Positions 21,797-33,209 of a stretch of 64,000 nucleotides of DNA are shown in pieces. The notes below the pieces were generated by a model. That model was given only the letters and a program-made list of their open reading frames with translations. It made no database searches and was not told the origin of the DNA. Source of the DNA: Corythucha ciliata. Its lineage: Eukaryota; Arthropoda; Insecta; Hemiptera; Tingidae. Every line of letters starts with the position of its first letter. The first letter of the stretch is position 1. The stretch is taken from contig CM075943.1 in assembly GCA_038030265.1 (NCBI GenBank), positions 38,688,001 to 38,752,000 of the forward strand, read 5' to 3'. The position numbers and the translations under genes were made by a program.

Positions 21797-23021
21797 ATGG
21801 GCCGAGAAGATAAAGCTTCGTGGAAGGCGAACTACTTCACTAAACTCATTGTTAGTACACCCGTCCCCTACTGTATTTTGCCAATTTTTATCCTGACCGT
21901 AAATTATGATTCGTTTAGCAACTCATTGAAGAGTATCCCAAGTGTTTCATCGTGGGAGCCGATAATGTTGGGTCGAAACAAATGCAGCAGATACGTATGA
22001 CGCTCCGTGGCTCTGCTGTCGTTCTCATGGGGAAAAACACCATGATGCGTAAAGCCATTCGTGGGCATATCGAGCGGAATCAAGCGCTTGAAAAGTCAGT
22101 TTTTAAATTTTCTCCCGTTCCCCCTGCTCACGATGAATGCTTTAACTATTTTTTGTTTGATTCTAGGATTTTGCCTCATATTAAGGGCAACGTTGGTTTT
22201 GTATTCACCCGAGGTGATTTGACCGAGGTCCGCGATCGACTTCTACAGAACAAAGTGCGTGCTCCGGCTCGCGCTGGTGCCATTGCTCCGTGTCCGGTCA
22301 TCATCCCTGCGCAGAACACCGGTCTTGGACCGGAGAAAACTTCTTTCTTTCAAGCTCTGTCGATTCCTACTAAGATCTCTAAAGGAACCATTGAAATTAT
22401 CGTGAGTAATAGGAATTTAAAATAACTTGAGAAAAAAGCTATCTGATTTACCTGCTCTCCTCAGAGTGACGTCCACATTCTGAAAGAGGGAGATAAAGTC
22501 GGAGCGTCCGAAGCCACACTTCTCAACATGTTGAACATTTCCCCCTTCTCGTACGGTCTCGTCGTTGAAATGGTGTACGATTCGGGCACCATGTTCGAGC
22601 CGCGCATTCTCGACATCAAACCGGAAGATCTTCGAGTCAAATTTCTCGAAGGCGTCGCCAATATGGCGGCTGTCTGTCTTCAGATCAGCTATCCCACGCT
22701 CGCCTCCGTTCCGCACAGCATCGCGAACGGTCTTAAAAATCTGTTCGCCGTCGCCGTTGAAACGGACGTCGACTTTAAAGAGGCTCAAACTATCAAGGAA
22801 TTTCTTAAAGTAATCCCAAATTCTCTTCGTTTGTGTTAAAAGACGTCTCTTATTTTATTTGTTTATTCATTTTTTAGGATCCTTCGAAATTTGCGTCCAT
22901 CGCAGCTGCTGTACCAGCCGCAACTCCGGCTGCGGCCCAAGAGGAGCCTAAAAAGGAGGATAAAAAGAAGGAAGAGTCGGATGAGTCTGACGATGATATG
23001 GGACTTGGTCTTTTTGATTAA
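21797..23021 (+). CDS. RpLP0: 60S acidic ribosomal protein P0 (large subunit stalk protein uL10)
   Basis: Five exons: 21797-21850, 21919-22094, 22167-22401, 22465-22809 and 22878-23021 (TAA 23019-23021). They encode 317 residues, the same as human P0. P0 anchors the P1/P2 stalk on the large subunit and recruits elongation factors. Hallmarks in order: [10 protein letters not shown] start, [34 protein letters not shown] in the L10 core, [24 protein letters not shown] and [12 protein letters not shown]. An Ala/Pro hinge and acidic Lys/Glu tail follow, ending [11 protein letters not shown], the conserved stalk C-terminus. Introns are only 63-72 bp with standard GT-AG ends, and all joins keep frame. 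No disruptions: it looks like an active gene, not a retrocopy. Codon use is GC-richer than the surroundings. Confidence 0.98.
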
Positions 23022-23340
23022 GCTTCGATTCTACGTTTTTTTGTTTTTCAACCAACTTTGATCGAGTTACCACAGAGGCTCGTTATTTCCTACTTATACC
23101 AAACATCACTTGGCGTGAACCCACCGAAATTCTAGTGATCAATTTTTGTTTATTTGCTAGTTTTATAATTTTTGAGCCAAAGAACTCCTTTTTTTTAGTT
23201 CCTACTTAATCTGGCTACTAGTCTTTTTTTTTTCTTTTTAAGTATTAACCCAGTCAGTATTTTAAACGATAAAATCGAGTCATTAATTTTTAGTTTTTCT
23301 CTGTCTTTTGTGGAACTTGATCTGATGAGGCAAAGTCTCA

Positions 23341-23346
23341 AATAAA
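23341..23346 (+). terminator. polyadenylation signal of RpLP0
   Basis: AATAAA lies 320 bp after the stop codon, preceded by a T-rich 3' UTR. Cleavage would fall about 15-25 bp further on. No earlier AATAAA is seen in the 3' UTR. Confidence 0.7.
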
Positions 23347-23599
23347 GAATTGAACCTATTCTTTTTCGCTTATGATCCCAAAGAGACTGGGCTCGCCCTT
23401 CGAATGTTTCTCTCTCATACTCCATTTGAGCAAGTTCCTACTCCAATAAGTGAACAAACTCAATTGATATGGACTGAACATTTCACAAAAATCAATGGTT
23501 TTTATTCATTAAATTCAGTGAATTTTTCACTGCGTCGAGGTCGCCACAAATCTCAGGGTCAATGGCATTTACATGAAGGGAAATCAAGGAGGGAACAAA

Positions 23600-24345
23600 T
23601 TTCGCGTGGCTTAGTAGTAGGAAGCACCAATTTGCGAGTTCACAAAACGAAATTCTCGAGAGTTGTCTTACTCGGAAAACCAAATTAGCCTTTAAAAAAT
23701 ACATTTTGCCAGGAAACCAATTTCGTGGGTTTGACACCTTGGAAAAAATCGAAATTCGCAGAGTTGGCACTTCCAAACTTGCTAGTGACCACATAACGTC
23801 GTGGTGATGGAATCGAGCGCGATCAAATGGACCAGATTTTTCGTACAGTGGCTCCCGGCAGTGCCGTCTTTAGGCGGAGGGCCGGGATTCTTCAGATTCC
23901 CCCCCCCCCCCAATTTGGGAAGAAATCCTTAATTTCATCCGCGAATTAGTGGTTTCTCAATTTTATCTGCAAACGTGGAGTTCTCAAGTTCAGCCCCAAA
24001 TTAGCGCTTTTACTTTAGAGCCTAACAATGAAGGGACGAGGGGGGGCCAATAGCTATTAGTGATAAACCCTGAATCTCCGTTAAAATCGAGCTGATTCGG
24101 GGCTAAAATTGAGAAAACTCCCATTCGCAGATAAAATTAAGGAATAGCGCTCATTCATAGCTAAAATTGAATAATCATAAATTCACGGTTTTGGGGAGCA
24201 ATTTCATGGCTACAATAAAGAAAAAGTGCTCATTCGCATCTAAATTGAGAAAACCCCAATTCGCGGAGAAAAACGCTAATTCGCGAATAAAATTGAGTAA
24301 AGTCGCTAATTCATGGTTTAACATGAAAAATGTTTTTCTAACCAT
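23600..24345. repeat. decayed flavour B, then flavour A array with orientation switch
   Basis: 23600-23790 has a few flavour B units (AAACCAATTTCGTGGGTTTG). After a poly(C) run (23901-23911) flavour A runs forward to about 24020 and reversed from about 24060 to 24340 (GCTAATTCGCGAATAAAATT). The switch lies next to a G-rich stretch at about 24038-24045. Confidence 0.7.
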
Positions 24346-24629
24346 CAAAGATTTAATATTCATGGGTCGGGGAGCGTGAAGCTAGCCGCACCCAAGTTTG
24401 TTTGTTGTTCAGTACCTACTTGAAAGGCTAAACAAACGAAAATTTGAGATAAATGATCGTAAACAAACTATTGTAAGACTAGAAATGGTGCTAAACAAAC
24501 GATTTCGTCCGTTGATCGGATTACGTAAATTGGCCAACCCATTAACCCATCAATGTTTAAAAACTAATAGTAATAATAAATAAATAACGAGGTATTCGTG
24601 ATAGACGAGGCGTACGCATTATAGATATA

Positions 24630-24838
24630 CATATACGCAAGTTAGGTGTCCCAAGCCTCCAAATTTTATTTATTCTTAGAGCCGTTGGGTCGTCGGTTAT
24701 TCCTATTTTTTTTTTTTTTTTTGTCTCCCGTCGCCCGAGAAAGGCTTTTACTTTATTGGCGCGTAATCATGGCGCGGGTCGCCGTTGTAAAAATAAATGA
24801 AATTTGGAGGCTTGGGACACCTAACTTGCATATATGTA
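24630..24838. mobile_element. short TIR element (GGTGTCCCAAGCCTCC arms)
   Basis: GCAAGTTAGGTGTCCCAAGC at about 24637 and its complement ending near 24830 define arms of about 42 bp with a few mismatches, spacer about 120 bp. A poly(T) run (24705-24722) lies in the loop. It sits inside the ~560-bp repeat. Confidence 0.65.
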
Positions 24839-25865
24839 AAAAAAATAACGTTTCGAAATGCTAAACAAACGTAAACAAAAATTTTACGTTGAGATTATGT
24901 CACTAAACAAGCGATTTCGTTCATGGGTCGGGGAGCGTGAAGCTAATATACAGGGTGTTAACGTTAACGGTCGCACCACCGGCCAGGGTTCGATTCTGCA
25001 ACTCATTTGCGGCAAAAGTTGTCCTCTGCAAAAAAAAATTTCACCCCGCACGAAGTCCGACTTTTTTCACTTTTAAGATTTTTTTCGTGTTGTAGACATT
25101 GCGTTACTAAAACGACTGTAACTCGCTTATTTCTGGCCGAAAATCAAATCTGAATAAACCGTTGGAAAGAGCGCTAAATTTACCATCTTCCCCAGTGCTA
25201 AATATTATTTTAAATGTAGGATTCAGGGGACGAAAAATGAGCCTGAGTAGTAAAATGTGCGGAATTACGAAAATTTGCAGAATTTTCAAACGTTTTCAAC
25301 TCCGACTGAATCTGTCGGTTAATCGTACACTGCAATCTTAAAAGTTGGCGTAGAACCTCAGCTTTCATTAGGTCTAGTCATTTTTTAAATTAGAAAATCG
25401 AATAGGTGAGAAAACCGCGTCTGATTGAAAAAATAGGTGTTTTTTTATCTTGCTCAACTATTCAATGACTGCCTGAATGCAATGACAGTTTGGTGGAATA
25501 AGGGGTGGGTTTTACTTGTTTTTTCTCGCTGAATCGAGTAGCGGTTGGCGCGCATATCACTCTAGCTCTGAATCGGGTGGTGCATATGTGGCTCATGAAA
25601 TAGGAGGGCTAGGGGAATATGGGTAGTCTGGTGTTATGTTTAAAAATGAATTTATTTTCCACTAAGGGTTGCTATTTGTGGGAAAAGTCCGATTATCTCT
25701 AATAACAACGAGAGAACATGCGGGAAACGACGAACAAGAGCTACTTTATTCACCTCAGCATGATATTTTCTGTGTGTCCGCTATTTTGGTTTAGGCATAT
25801 GCGGCGAACCTCATCCACTGCTCCTTCTGAAACCTCTGGATTCCGCCTTTCTTAGTCACTGCATG

Positions 25866-26123
25866 CGAATCCTATCCAGCAGATCCTCGATCTCAGGCTC
25901 AGGATGTTTTTCACCATATCTTTATAAACTCCTGTCTTAAGTCCCTCCACAAACGTTTGCCGAGAAGGGTAAGGTCCGGTCTTCTAGGAGGCCATAGAAT
26001 TGGTCCTCTGAATCCAATCCACGAGTAAAAAAATGCGTTCACTCGGGAGTGATAAATCTCGTACTCTACTCGGAGCGCTTTACTGTAACTGCATGTTAAC
26101 TGAGCATGATTACCTCGGAGCAT
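25866..26123 (-). pseudogene. mariner-like transposase C-terminal fragment
   Basis: The minus-strand frame contains GFRGPILWPPRRPDLTLLGK, which resembles the region around the third catalytic acid of insect mariner-like transposases (WPPRSPDLTPLD pattern). Here the position of that Asp is Gly, so the catalytic triad is broken. The frame ends at a stop near 25911, and a shifted frame continues with EPEIEDLLDRIRM to 25866. The N-terminal DNA-binding and first DDE parts are absent. It lies between the TIRs of the element around it and could be its original transposase. Confidence 0.5.
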
Positions 26124-26589
26124 AATTTATCAAATAGGTAGAAAGCGTTTCTAGAGGATCTGCTTGAGGATTAGCGTATTCGGCGATCAAATCAGGCAGA
26201 ATCATTGGGTTTTAGAACGGATAGTGGGGACCAACACGAAGGACACACCGAAAATATGCCAAAGTGAATAAAATAACTCTTGCTTGTCTTTTCTAGATGT
26301 TACCATCAGACGGTCTATTCCCGAATTGCGTCCCTTAGTAGAAACGGAATCCTTTTTAAAATATTAAACATCGTACCTACCTCTATTCTCCTAGCTCAAC
26401 TAATTCATGAGCATCGTTAGCACCACCATTCGATTCAGCCACAGAAAAAACAAACATAAAAGAGGCATATCCCACCAAACTGTGAATATTTGGCAGTCAT
26501 TAAATAGTTGAGTAAAATAAAAAAAGCTCCTATTTTTTCAATCAGACGCGGTTTTCTCACCTATTCGATTTTTTAATTAAAAAAAAAAA

Positions 26590-27743
26590 TTCGCTCCGGC
26601 AGCTGGCGGTCGGAAAGAGTGCATTTCATTTTGTATACGGATACCCTAAGCCGTCCCAGAAGTAGTAATGTTGAGACCATGATTTGTTTCGTTAATGTTT
26701 GACCCTCCCTCGTACTGTTTGCTGCCGGGTTTGTTTAAGCTGAACTTAATGGGAATCAAAGGCTATTTCAAAATGGAATCATCATACCGAATATAATGCT
26801 TCTGGAATCAACTGGTGATTTGTAGTGATTTTTTTACCATTTAACCCCTATTCCCCCCCCCTCCACCTTGACCGATTTGGCCAAAATGCAATACCGACCG
26901 GGGTCTTATGACTACTGATTTTTGTGCCAAAGCGCGTTCCGCTAAATTAATTTCTACGAGAGTTATCGTGCTAACAAGGCCTCACACTTACTTCCACACC
27001 GGGGACATCGCCCCCTCCCCCTCGACTTTTTCAAAAAATTAAAATTGGAATCAAAGGCTACTTTTACATGGAGGATACGTACTGAATATGATGCTTCTAG
27101 AATCAACTGGTGACTTGTAGTGATTTTTTGATCATATTTCCAAGCCGTATTTTTCCCCCTACCACCTTGACCAATTTGGCCCCAATGCAATACTGACCGG
27201 GGTCTTATGACTACTGATTTTTTTTGCCAAAGCGCGTTCCGCTAAATTAATTTGTACGAAAGTTATCGTGCTAACGTGACCACACACTTATTTCCACCCC
27301 GGGGGCACAACCCCCTCCCCCTTGACTTTTTCAAAAAATTAAAATGGGAATCAAAGGCTAGTCTAACATGGAGTATACGTACCGAATATGATGCTTCTAG
27401 AATCAATTGGTGATTTTTATAGATTTTTTTACCATTTCAACCCCTATTTTCCCCCTCCACCTTGACCGATTTGGCCCAAATGCAATACCGGCCGGGGTCT
27501 TATGACTACTGATTTTTTAGATAAAGCGCGTTCTGCTAAATTAATTTCTACGAGAGTTATCGTGCTAACAAGGAAACGGCCATAATATTATAAATAAATC
27601 AATAAATAAATATATATATATGAATCCTGGAGACCACTGAATTCGTGTTCTAGAGGTTCTGAAACGTGAAAAAAACATGACATGACCCATGTTTGCCACC
27701 ATCACGACGAGACCAATAGTGCATTTTAAGAACGAAATGCACT
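26590..27743 (+). mobile_element. unclassified element C, copy 1, nested, three ~298-bp internal repeats
   Basis: It begins with TTCGCTCCGGCAGCTGGCGG plus CGGAAAGAGTGCATTTCATT and ends with GAAATGCACTA. Both ends thus carry AGTGCATTTC in inverted orientation. It interrupts the right TIR of the surrounding element at an A-rich site. The interior contains about 2.8 tandem copies of a ~298-bp unit starting near 26749, 27046 and 27345 (GGAATCAAAGGCTA landmark). No coding capacity. Two more copies lie at 45281-46061 (inverted) and 55363-56316. No known superfamily fits clearly. Confidence 0.7.
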
Positions 27744-28314
27744 AAAATGACTAGACCTAAAGAAAGCTGAGGTTCTACACCAACTTTTAAGATTGCAGTG
27801 TACGATTAACCGACAGATTCAGTCGGAGTTGAAAACGTTTGAAAATTCTGCAAATTTTCGTAATTTCTCACATTTTACTACTCGGGCTTATTTTTCGTCC
27901 CCTGAATCCTACATTTGAAATATTATTTTGCATTGGGAAGATGATAAATTTAACACTCTTTCCAACGGTGTATTCAGATTTGATTTTCGGCCAGAAATAA
28001 GCGAGTTACATTCGTTTTAGTAACGCAATGTCTATAACACGAGAAAAATCTTAAAAGTGAAAAAAGTCGGACTTCGTGCGGGGTGAAATTTTTTTTTTGC
28101 AGAGGACAACTTTTGCCGCAAATGAGTTGCAGAATCGAACCCTGGCCGGTGGTGCGACCTTATAATGTTAACACCCTGTATAGACGCACCCAAGTTTGTT
28201 TGTTGTTCAAAGTACTTGAAATGCTAAACAAACTGTGTTAAGACTAGAAATGGCGCTACACAAACGATTTAGTTCATGGGTCGGGTTGCTTGAAATTGAC
28301 CGCACTGATCTATT

Positions 28315-29265
28315 TTTACGGTAAACAAACGAATAGGACCGTTTTCGTCATTTTTTGCGTTATGAGATGGGTCAAGTTCTCGTGCATGATCGATTCATAA
28401 TTGGAGCACGTCCCGATTATCTTTTCCGATTTTTCTGAACACTTTGCGTGCGGTAGTAATTTCAACGATTGGATAGAAACTCAAATTAGGTACCTAATTT
28501 TTTCATTTATGAGTACGTCTTTCATGAGTAGAGTGTATCTGAACTCGCAAATTAGCTGTCGCTTGAAGAAATGTCAAAACTAAACGCTAGGCAAAAAAAA
28601 ACTTCCGAACACACTGGCGCTCGCACAAGGCGAGAGGGCGAATGGGCGTGCGTTCGCCACTCCCGTTCTTTAAAATGCACTCATCCCTCTGATTTCTTGT
28701 AAATGAAATGTCAATACAGCACTGGTAACTTTATTTATCACTTTATAGAGTTCAGAAGACAACTTCCGTATAGGCTTGACAATTGTCACAAGTTAAAAGT
28801 AGGTATTAGAGATTTATTCTGTAGACGATGTTTCAAAGGAGGACTGGTTTCGTGCCAGGGGTAAATAAAATGACAAGAATGGGCGTGTACAGAGGGGAAT
28901 TATCCGCCCGAGGCCAACTTTCCAGGATCTGAAAAAGCTACAAATTTTGCAATTCCCGAAAAAAAGAAAGAAAGTTCTATAGGGGCGGAATTATCCCCTA
29001 CCAAACTCCTGGGCCTCCTGGGACTCAGAAGCAGCCCTTCTATAAAAGAAGATATTTCTGGTTTATTTACACGCGATATTTTATTAACAGACCGGAGCAT
29101 GCTTTACCGTGTTTTCTAAATTGTAGCAGCGATCTAAAGCTTCCAGAAATAATTTAAAACAAGTTTTATAGTCATCTGCGGATTTAGGGCAAAATGTTTA
29201 GAAGGGCTTAGCCTTGAGCTCAAGATTCCCCCTCCCCCATATCACAAATTAAATCAAAGTTCAAA
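28315..29265. other. spacer, nothing recognised
   Basis: Mostly unique-looking AT-rich sequence with a small GC-rich patch at 28615-28665 (GGCGCTCGCACAAGGCGAGA). The minus frame 28900-29100 has no recognisable domain. Confidence 0.4.
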
Positions 29266-29269
29266 TGTG

Positions 29270-29923
29270 GACTATTGCTCAGTTGCTCGCTGAACGAATT
29301 TCAAAGGCCTTCCTCTCTCAAAAAGCCAATGCCACAGGATTGACTCCCTAAAAGACAATTGCACAGGGTTGAATAATTTAAGAATGCAATTCCACTGGTT
29401 AGACACTTTTCATGTCCAAATATCAAAATTTGATGCTCACAGAACCCAATTTCGAAGAGTTGCCTAATTTAATAACCAGATTCATGCGTTTGCAGGTATC
29501 TTTAAACAAGTTGTTCACCGGTTTGGCACTTTTTGAGCCCAACTTTCACGGGTTTGGCGCGCCAGAAACCAATTTCTCAGTGCTGCATTCCTTATAAAAC
29601 GAGTCAATTTCACGGGAACTCTCACCTCCCCTACTCCCCCCGAAGGTCACATTTCCAGCGTACTGGCTCTTTTTAAAAACAAAATATATCGCTGGGAAGC
29701 CCATTCAAAATGAAATTTCGCAGATATTCGTGGGGATTCGTTTGTCTCGAAAAGGGCTATTTTATCAATGAAATGCTGATACCCATTCAAAAAAAGAATT
29801 TCACAAGATTAGAAGACGTGATCCAATCTGCGCCAATTTTGTGAAATTGTCAGATTTCGTGGCTTTCGCAGTTGCAAAACTGCGAATAGTTTCTAAGTCC
29901 CGAGAAATTACACCCTGGGTCTG

Positions 29924-29963
<40 letters not shown>

Positions 29964-30335
29964 CAAAAACGAAATTTCGCTGGGATTGATAACCAATATC
30001 GTTGGATTTCATGAACCAAAATTCAATTTGGCGAGTTTGGATCAATCAAAAACCCAATTCGATGGGTCTGGGCTCATCCAAAAGAACAATTTCGAGCGGT
30101 TTGCTTTCTGAAAAATTAATTTTACGGGGCTGGCCCTCTGGTAAATCGAATTGCTCCACCTTCTTTTACTTCTAAATTTCGCAAACCAAGCCATATAAAC
30201 ACCAATTTCGCGGGTCATTTAAAAAAAAATTTTCGTGAATACATATACGTATCTAGCTCATTCTAACACCAAAATTCGAGAAACCAATTTTGCGGGTTTG
30301 GCTTGCTCAGAAATGAAATGTCGTGGCCTCGTGGG
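29270..30335 (+). repeat. flavour B ~30-bp array
   Basis: Repeated AAAACCCAATTTCGTGGGTT-like units in one orientation, with a 39-base poly(T) run at 29925-29963. The array is directly followed by a hAT-like element that itself contains flavour B units. Confidence 0.75.
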
Positions 30336-30349
30336 GTATTTAGTATAGG

Positions 30350-31336
30350 TACGGTGACCAGAGGTCCTTCTTTTGGAAGGAAGGGACTTCTTTTCAGCTC
30401 ATGGATCTGTGGTCCTTTGCTTTTCTCGAAAGGACCCTAAAAGGTACTTCTTTCAAAACAGGGTACTTCCTGGGAGCCTGAAGGACCTAGTGAAGAAAGA
30501 TAGATTGTCCCGAAATAATAATACTCCGGGAGCCGCCAACCGTATGAAAAATCCGGGTCATTCGATCGTGTCTGGCACCTGCACAGGACGTTTTTTATGA
30601 TCCAGGAGATGACCCAGACATCGCCAGACATTTTCTGCGGGACAGGGGCCCACACCAAGAGCTAGCTGCAGGCGAACACCCCCCTTTGGGCCTCTTCTAC
30701 ACCGTTTTGGATCCTCCGGAAGTCAATCTCGTGTTTCGGCTCTTTCGAACCCAAATTTTTTGTTTTCGCTCCTCCAAATGCCAATTTCGTGTTTTGACTC
30801 TTTCAACCCTCAATTTTGTGTTTTGTCTCCTTCATAACCCAGAAATGGGGGTATTTCGGCTCCTACTAAAGCAAATTTCATGTTCTGGCTCCCCCAAATT
30901 CCAATTTCTTAATTTGGCTCCTACAAAAGCCAATTTCGTGTTTTAGGTCTTTCAAAACCCAATTTCGTGTTTCGGCTCCATCAAATGCCTATTTTGTGTT
31001 TTTGATCCTTCAAAAGGCAATTTTGTGTTTTGGATCCTCCGGAAGCCAATTTCGTGTTTCCGAAACCGAATTTTTTGTTGTGGCTCCTCCACAACAAAAA
31101 ATCCCAATTGCCAATTGCGTGTTTTGCCTCTTTCGAAACCCAATTTTGTGTTTTGGCTCATTCAAAAGCCAATTTTGTGTTTCGGCATTTTGGCAACAGG
31201 CAATTTTAGTCATCTAATTATTATCAGTGGCAGAATAGTGGAACTATCAATCCCAACACCCCCCCCCCCATAATATTTCTTCTTCATTATAAAATTTGTG
31301 GTCCTTCTTTCGTCTGGGAAAAATCTGGTCACCCTA
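30350..31336. mobile_element. hAT-like element with 8-bp duplication, carrying a ~30-bp array
   Basis: It starts TACGGTGACCAGAGG and ends TCTGGTCACCCTA. A perfect AGTATAGG flanks it (30342-30349 and 31337-31344). Subterminal DNA repeats GGTCCTTCTTT and GGGACTTC. The interior at about 30705-31210 is a flavour B array (GGCTCATTCAAAAGCCAATT then TTGTGTTTC), less decayed than outside copies. Long open frames on both strands come from the array and are not genes. Confidence 0.85.
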
Positions 31337-31344
31337 AGTATAGG

Positions 31345-33209
31345 TAATTTCTAACTCATTCTGCTGCTATTCAACTGAGAAACTGAGACAGATGAAGGCG
31401 AAAGCCGCCCTATAGAAGCATTGCATCGCTGTGTGCGTGCTGTGAGCGCGTGCGCGTGCCCCTTTACACCCTACGGGAGAAAAAACCAGTTTCGCGGGAC
31501 AGGTTCGCCCCATAAAATTAATATTGTGGGGTTTACTGCTAAACAAAGCATAATTGCACGCTTTTGACCAATTCAAAATCGATTTTGCGGTGTTGGGTCA
31601 TATTTATTATTTTACTTCCACGTTCCTGAACCTCATGAAAGGTTTTAAAAAGCGGTTTTCCACCACTCAGTGTTGGAGTTATTTCAGTGTTGCCGTCGGT
31701 TGTCGTTTTCGTAAAACAATTTTACGGATCTGATTACTTGCAAAAACGGAATTTCGGTGCTTGAAACATTTTGCCCCGATTTGTCAAAATTTCGAGTTGG
31801 CAACCCTAGTCAGACCGCTTGAACTAATCAAAACCCCGACAGTATTCGGGCTATAATTTTTGTATGTTTGGTTTTCGGATTTGCCAGAAGAGGAGCCAAC
31901 CTTGACCAAAATAATACCGACAGATTTTAGAAACAAATTCAAAGCCTTTTAGGCCCAAGCCTTATTTCCCATTTCTTGGTCAAACAAATTTCAAGGGGCG
32001 GAATCTCGGAGCTATCAAGTTTCTTGGCCGATGATACGAGTAATACGATGTATATAGGTGCAGTTTTGAGGGATTAAATTAGCCAACTCCTGTTCGTTCA
32101 ATGTGCAGTTTTCTTACCAAATAGTCGTCCGTTATATGCAGATAAAAAACTAAACAACCAAAAATAAATTGCTCCGGCAGCTGGCGTAGCGCTTGGAAAA
32201 AGTGCTTTTCGTTCTTACTCGCAGACCGTCCATGAAATACCAACAAAATATAATTTCACCGTCTCCTCATAACTTTTTTTTTAATTTGTCATCCTCCCCT
32301 CCTACATTACCTCACATTCGACTGCTTCAAAAATTGCAAATAGCGATTGAACGCCATATATAGTAATTAATTCCAAATGTAGTTCCCTTTTTCCACTCTC
32401 TCATCCGACATTTTCGAGAAATTAACATTTATAAGTTACGCTTCCGGCGACAAGATTTTAAAAGTTCAATACAGGATCCGTACAAAAAATGCACGGAAGC
32501 CCTACATCCTATAGCTGCCTGCACGAAACGAAATCGTCGCTCTTATTTAGAATGTCAACACTTCCACAATTAAAAAAGTTGTTCATTAAAGCCGCAGTTT
32601 GTATAATGGTATAAGGATGGCGGGGAGTAGGGGAGAGGTGCACTATATAGGAAAACGTCATGTGTCGGTGGATAAAAGAAGTATCCCAGGTAATTATGAC
32701 TTGGGCGATTACATTTAACCGTAATAACAAACAGAATGGAAATGATAAAACTCGTTTCCCTTAAGCTTGTTTACATCCTGGTGCATGGTACGCCACGGCT
32801 TTTCCGCCTTCCCTTCCCATGCGAAAATTTAAAAGCCTTCCCAATGTCTCGAATTACTTAATTGGTATTTTTCAATTGTTGCAACATTTTGTTAACAAAG
32901 CAACAGTTATTTTTACACATCCTAAAAGGGTTTGTTGATGGGGGAGGAATGTCTCGTCCAAGCAGTGAAAGTGTAACCGCGAGAACCCACACCGCCGTTT
33001 AAGGTCAGTACGGGGGAGAAAAAAAAAAGGGTGGACTTTCCAGTTACAATTTTACAAGTGGTTGATTCGTCGAAGAAACACCTTCTTCTTGTCCATTATC
33101 CTCACTCCTTCTCTTTTCTCATTAAACGGAAAAAGGGGAGGCTGAGGTCTTTCACGCGTCCTTTTTTTTTTGTTTTTTTTTTTTGTTTGCGCGACGGTTG
33201 CACATAACA
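31345..33209 (+). promoter_or_regulatory. 5' flank of the fatty acyl-CoA reductase gene
   Basis: No coding exon is found. It holds a hairpin module copy at 32169-32214 (GCTCCGGCAGCTGGC) and a GGCAACCCTA end at 31800-31809 that looks like a lone hAT-type right end. Just before the start codon is a pyrimidine-rich, T-rich leader (33160-33188). I see no defined core promoter motif. Confidence 0.4.

Larger units (their letters stand above)
24951..28178. mobile_element. element with ~520-bp terminal inverted repeats, interrupted by another element
   Basis: It starts CAGGGTGTTAACG and ends TTAACACCCTG, flanked by TATA on each side (TA or TATA duplication). The left TIR spans 24951-25472. Its inverted partner is split into 26494-26589 and 27744-28178, because an unrelated element was inserted at 26590-27743. 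The central part contains a decayed mariner-like transposase fragment on the minus strand. TA duplication and the DDE remnant point to the Tc1/mariner superfamily, but TIRs of this length are unusual there. Confidence 0.75.
24361..28310 (+). repeat. ~560-bp direct repeat carrying CATGGGTCGGGGAGCGTGAA, split by insertions
   Basis: The motif CATGGGTCGGGGAGCGTGAA occurs at 24361 and 24922, and CATGGGTCGGGTTGC at 28275. CGCACCCAAGTTTGTTTGTT follows the first at 24388 and recurs at 28185, after the long-TIR element. The element at 24951-28178 therefore landed inside this repeat, between GAAGCTA and GACGCACCC. Short AAACAAACGATTTCG direct repeats lie within the unit. Biological nature unknown. Confidence 0.6.

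Noticed and set aside
21701..22000. Plus frame of 99 residues covering the RpLP0 start
   Set aside because: It reads through intron 1. The homologous P0 sequence requires the 68-bp intron.
22417..22813. Long open frames on the minus strand and in another plus frame across RpLP0 exon 4
   Set aside because: They are shadows of the well-supported RpLP0 exon caused by its GC-rich codon use.
30686..31273. Overlapping long frames on both strands
   Set aside because: They are products of the ~30-bp flavour B array inside the hAT-like element. The repeating peptide motifs mirror the DNA unit.
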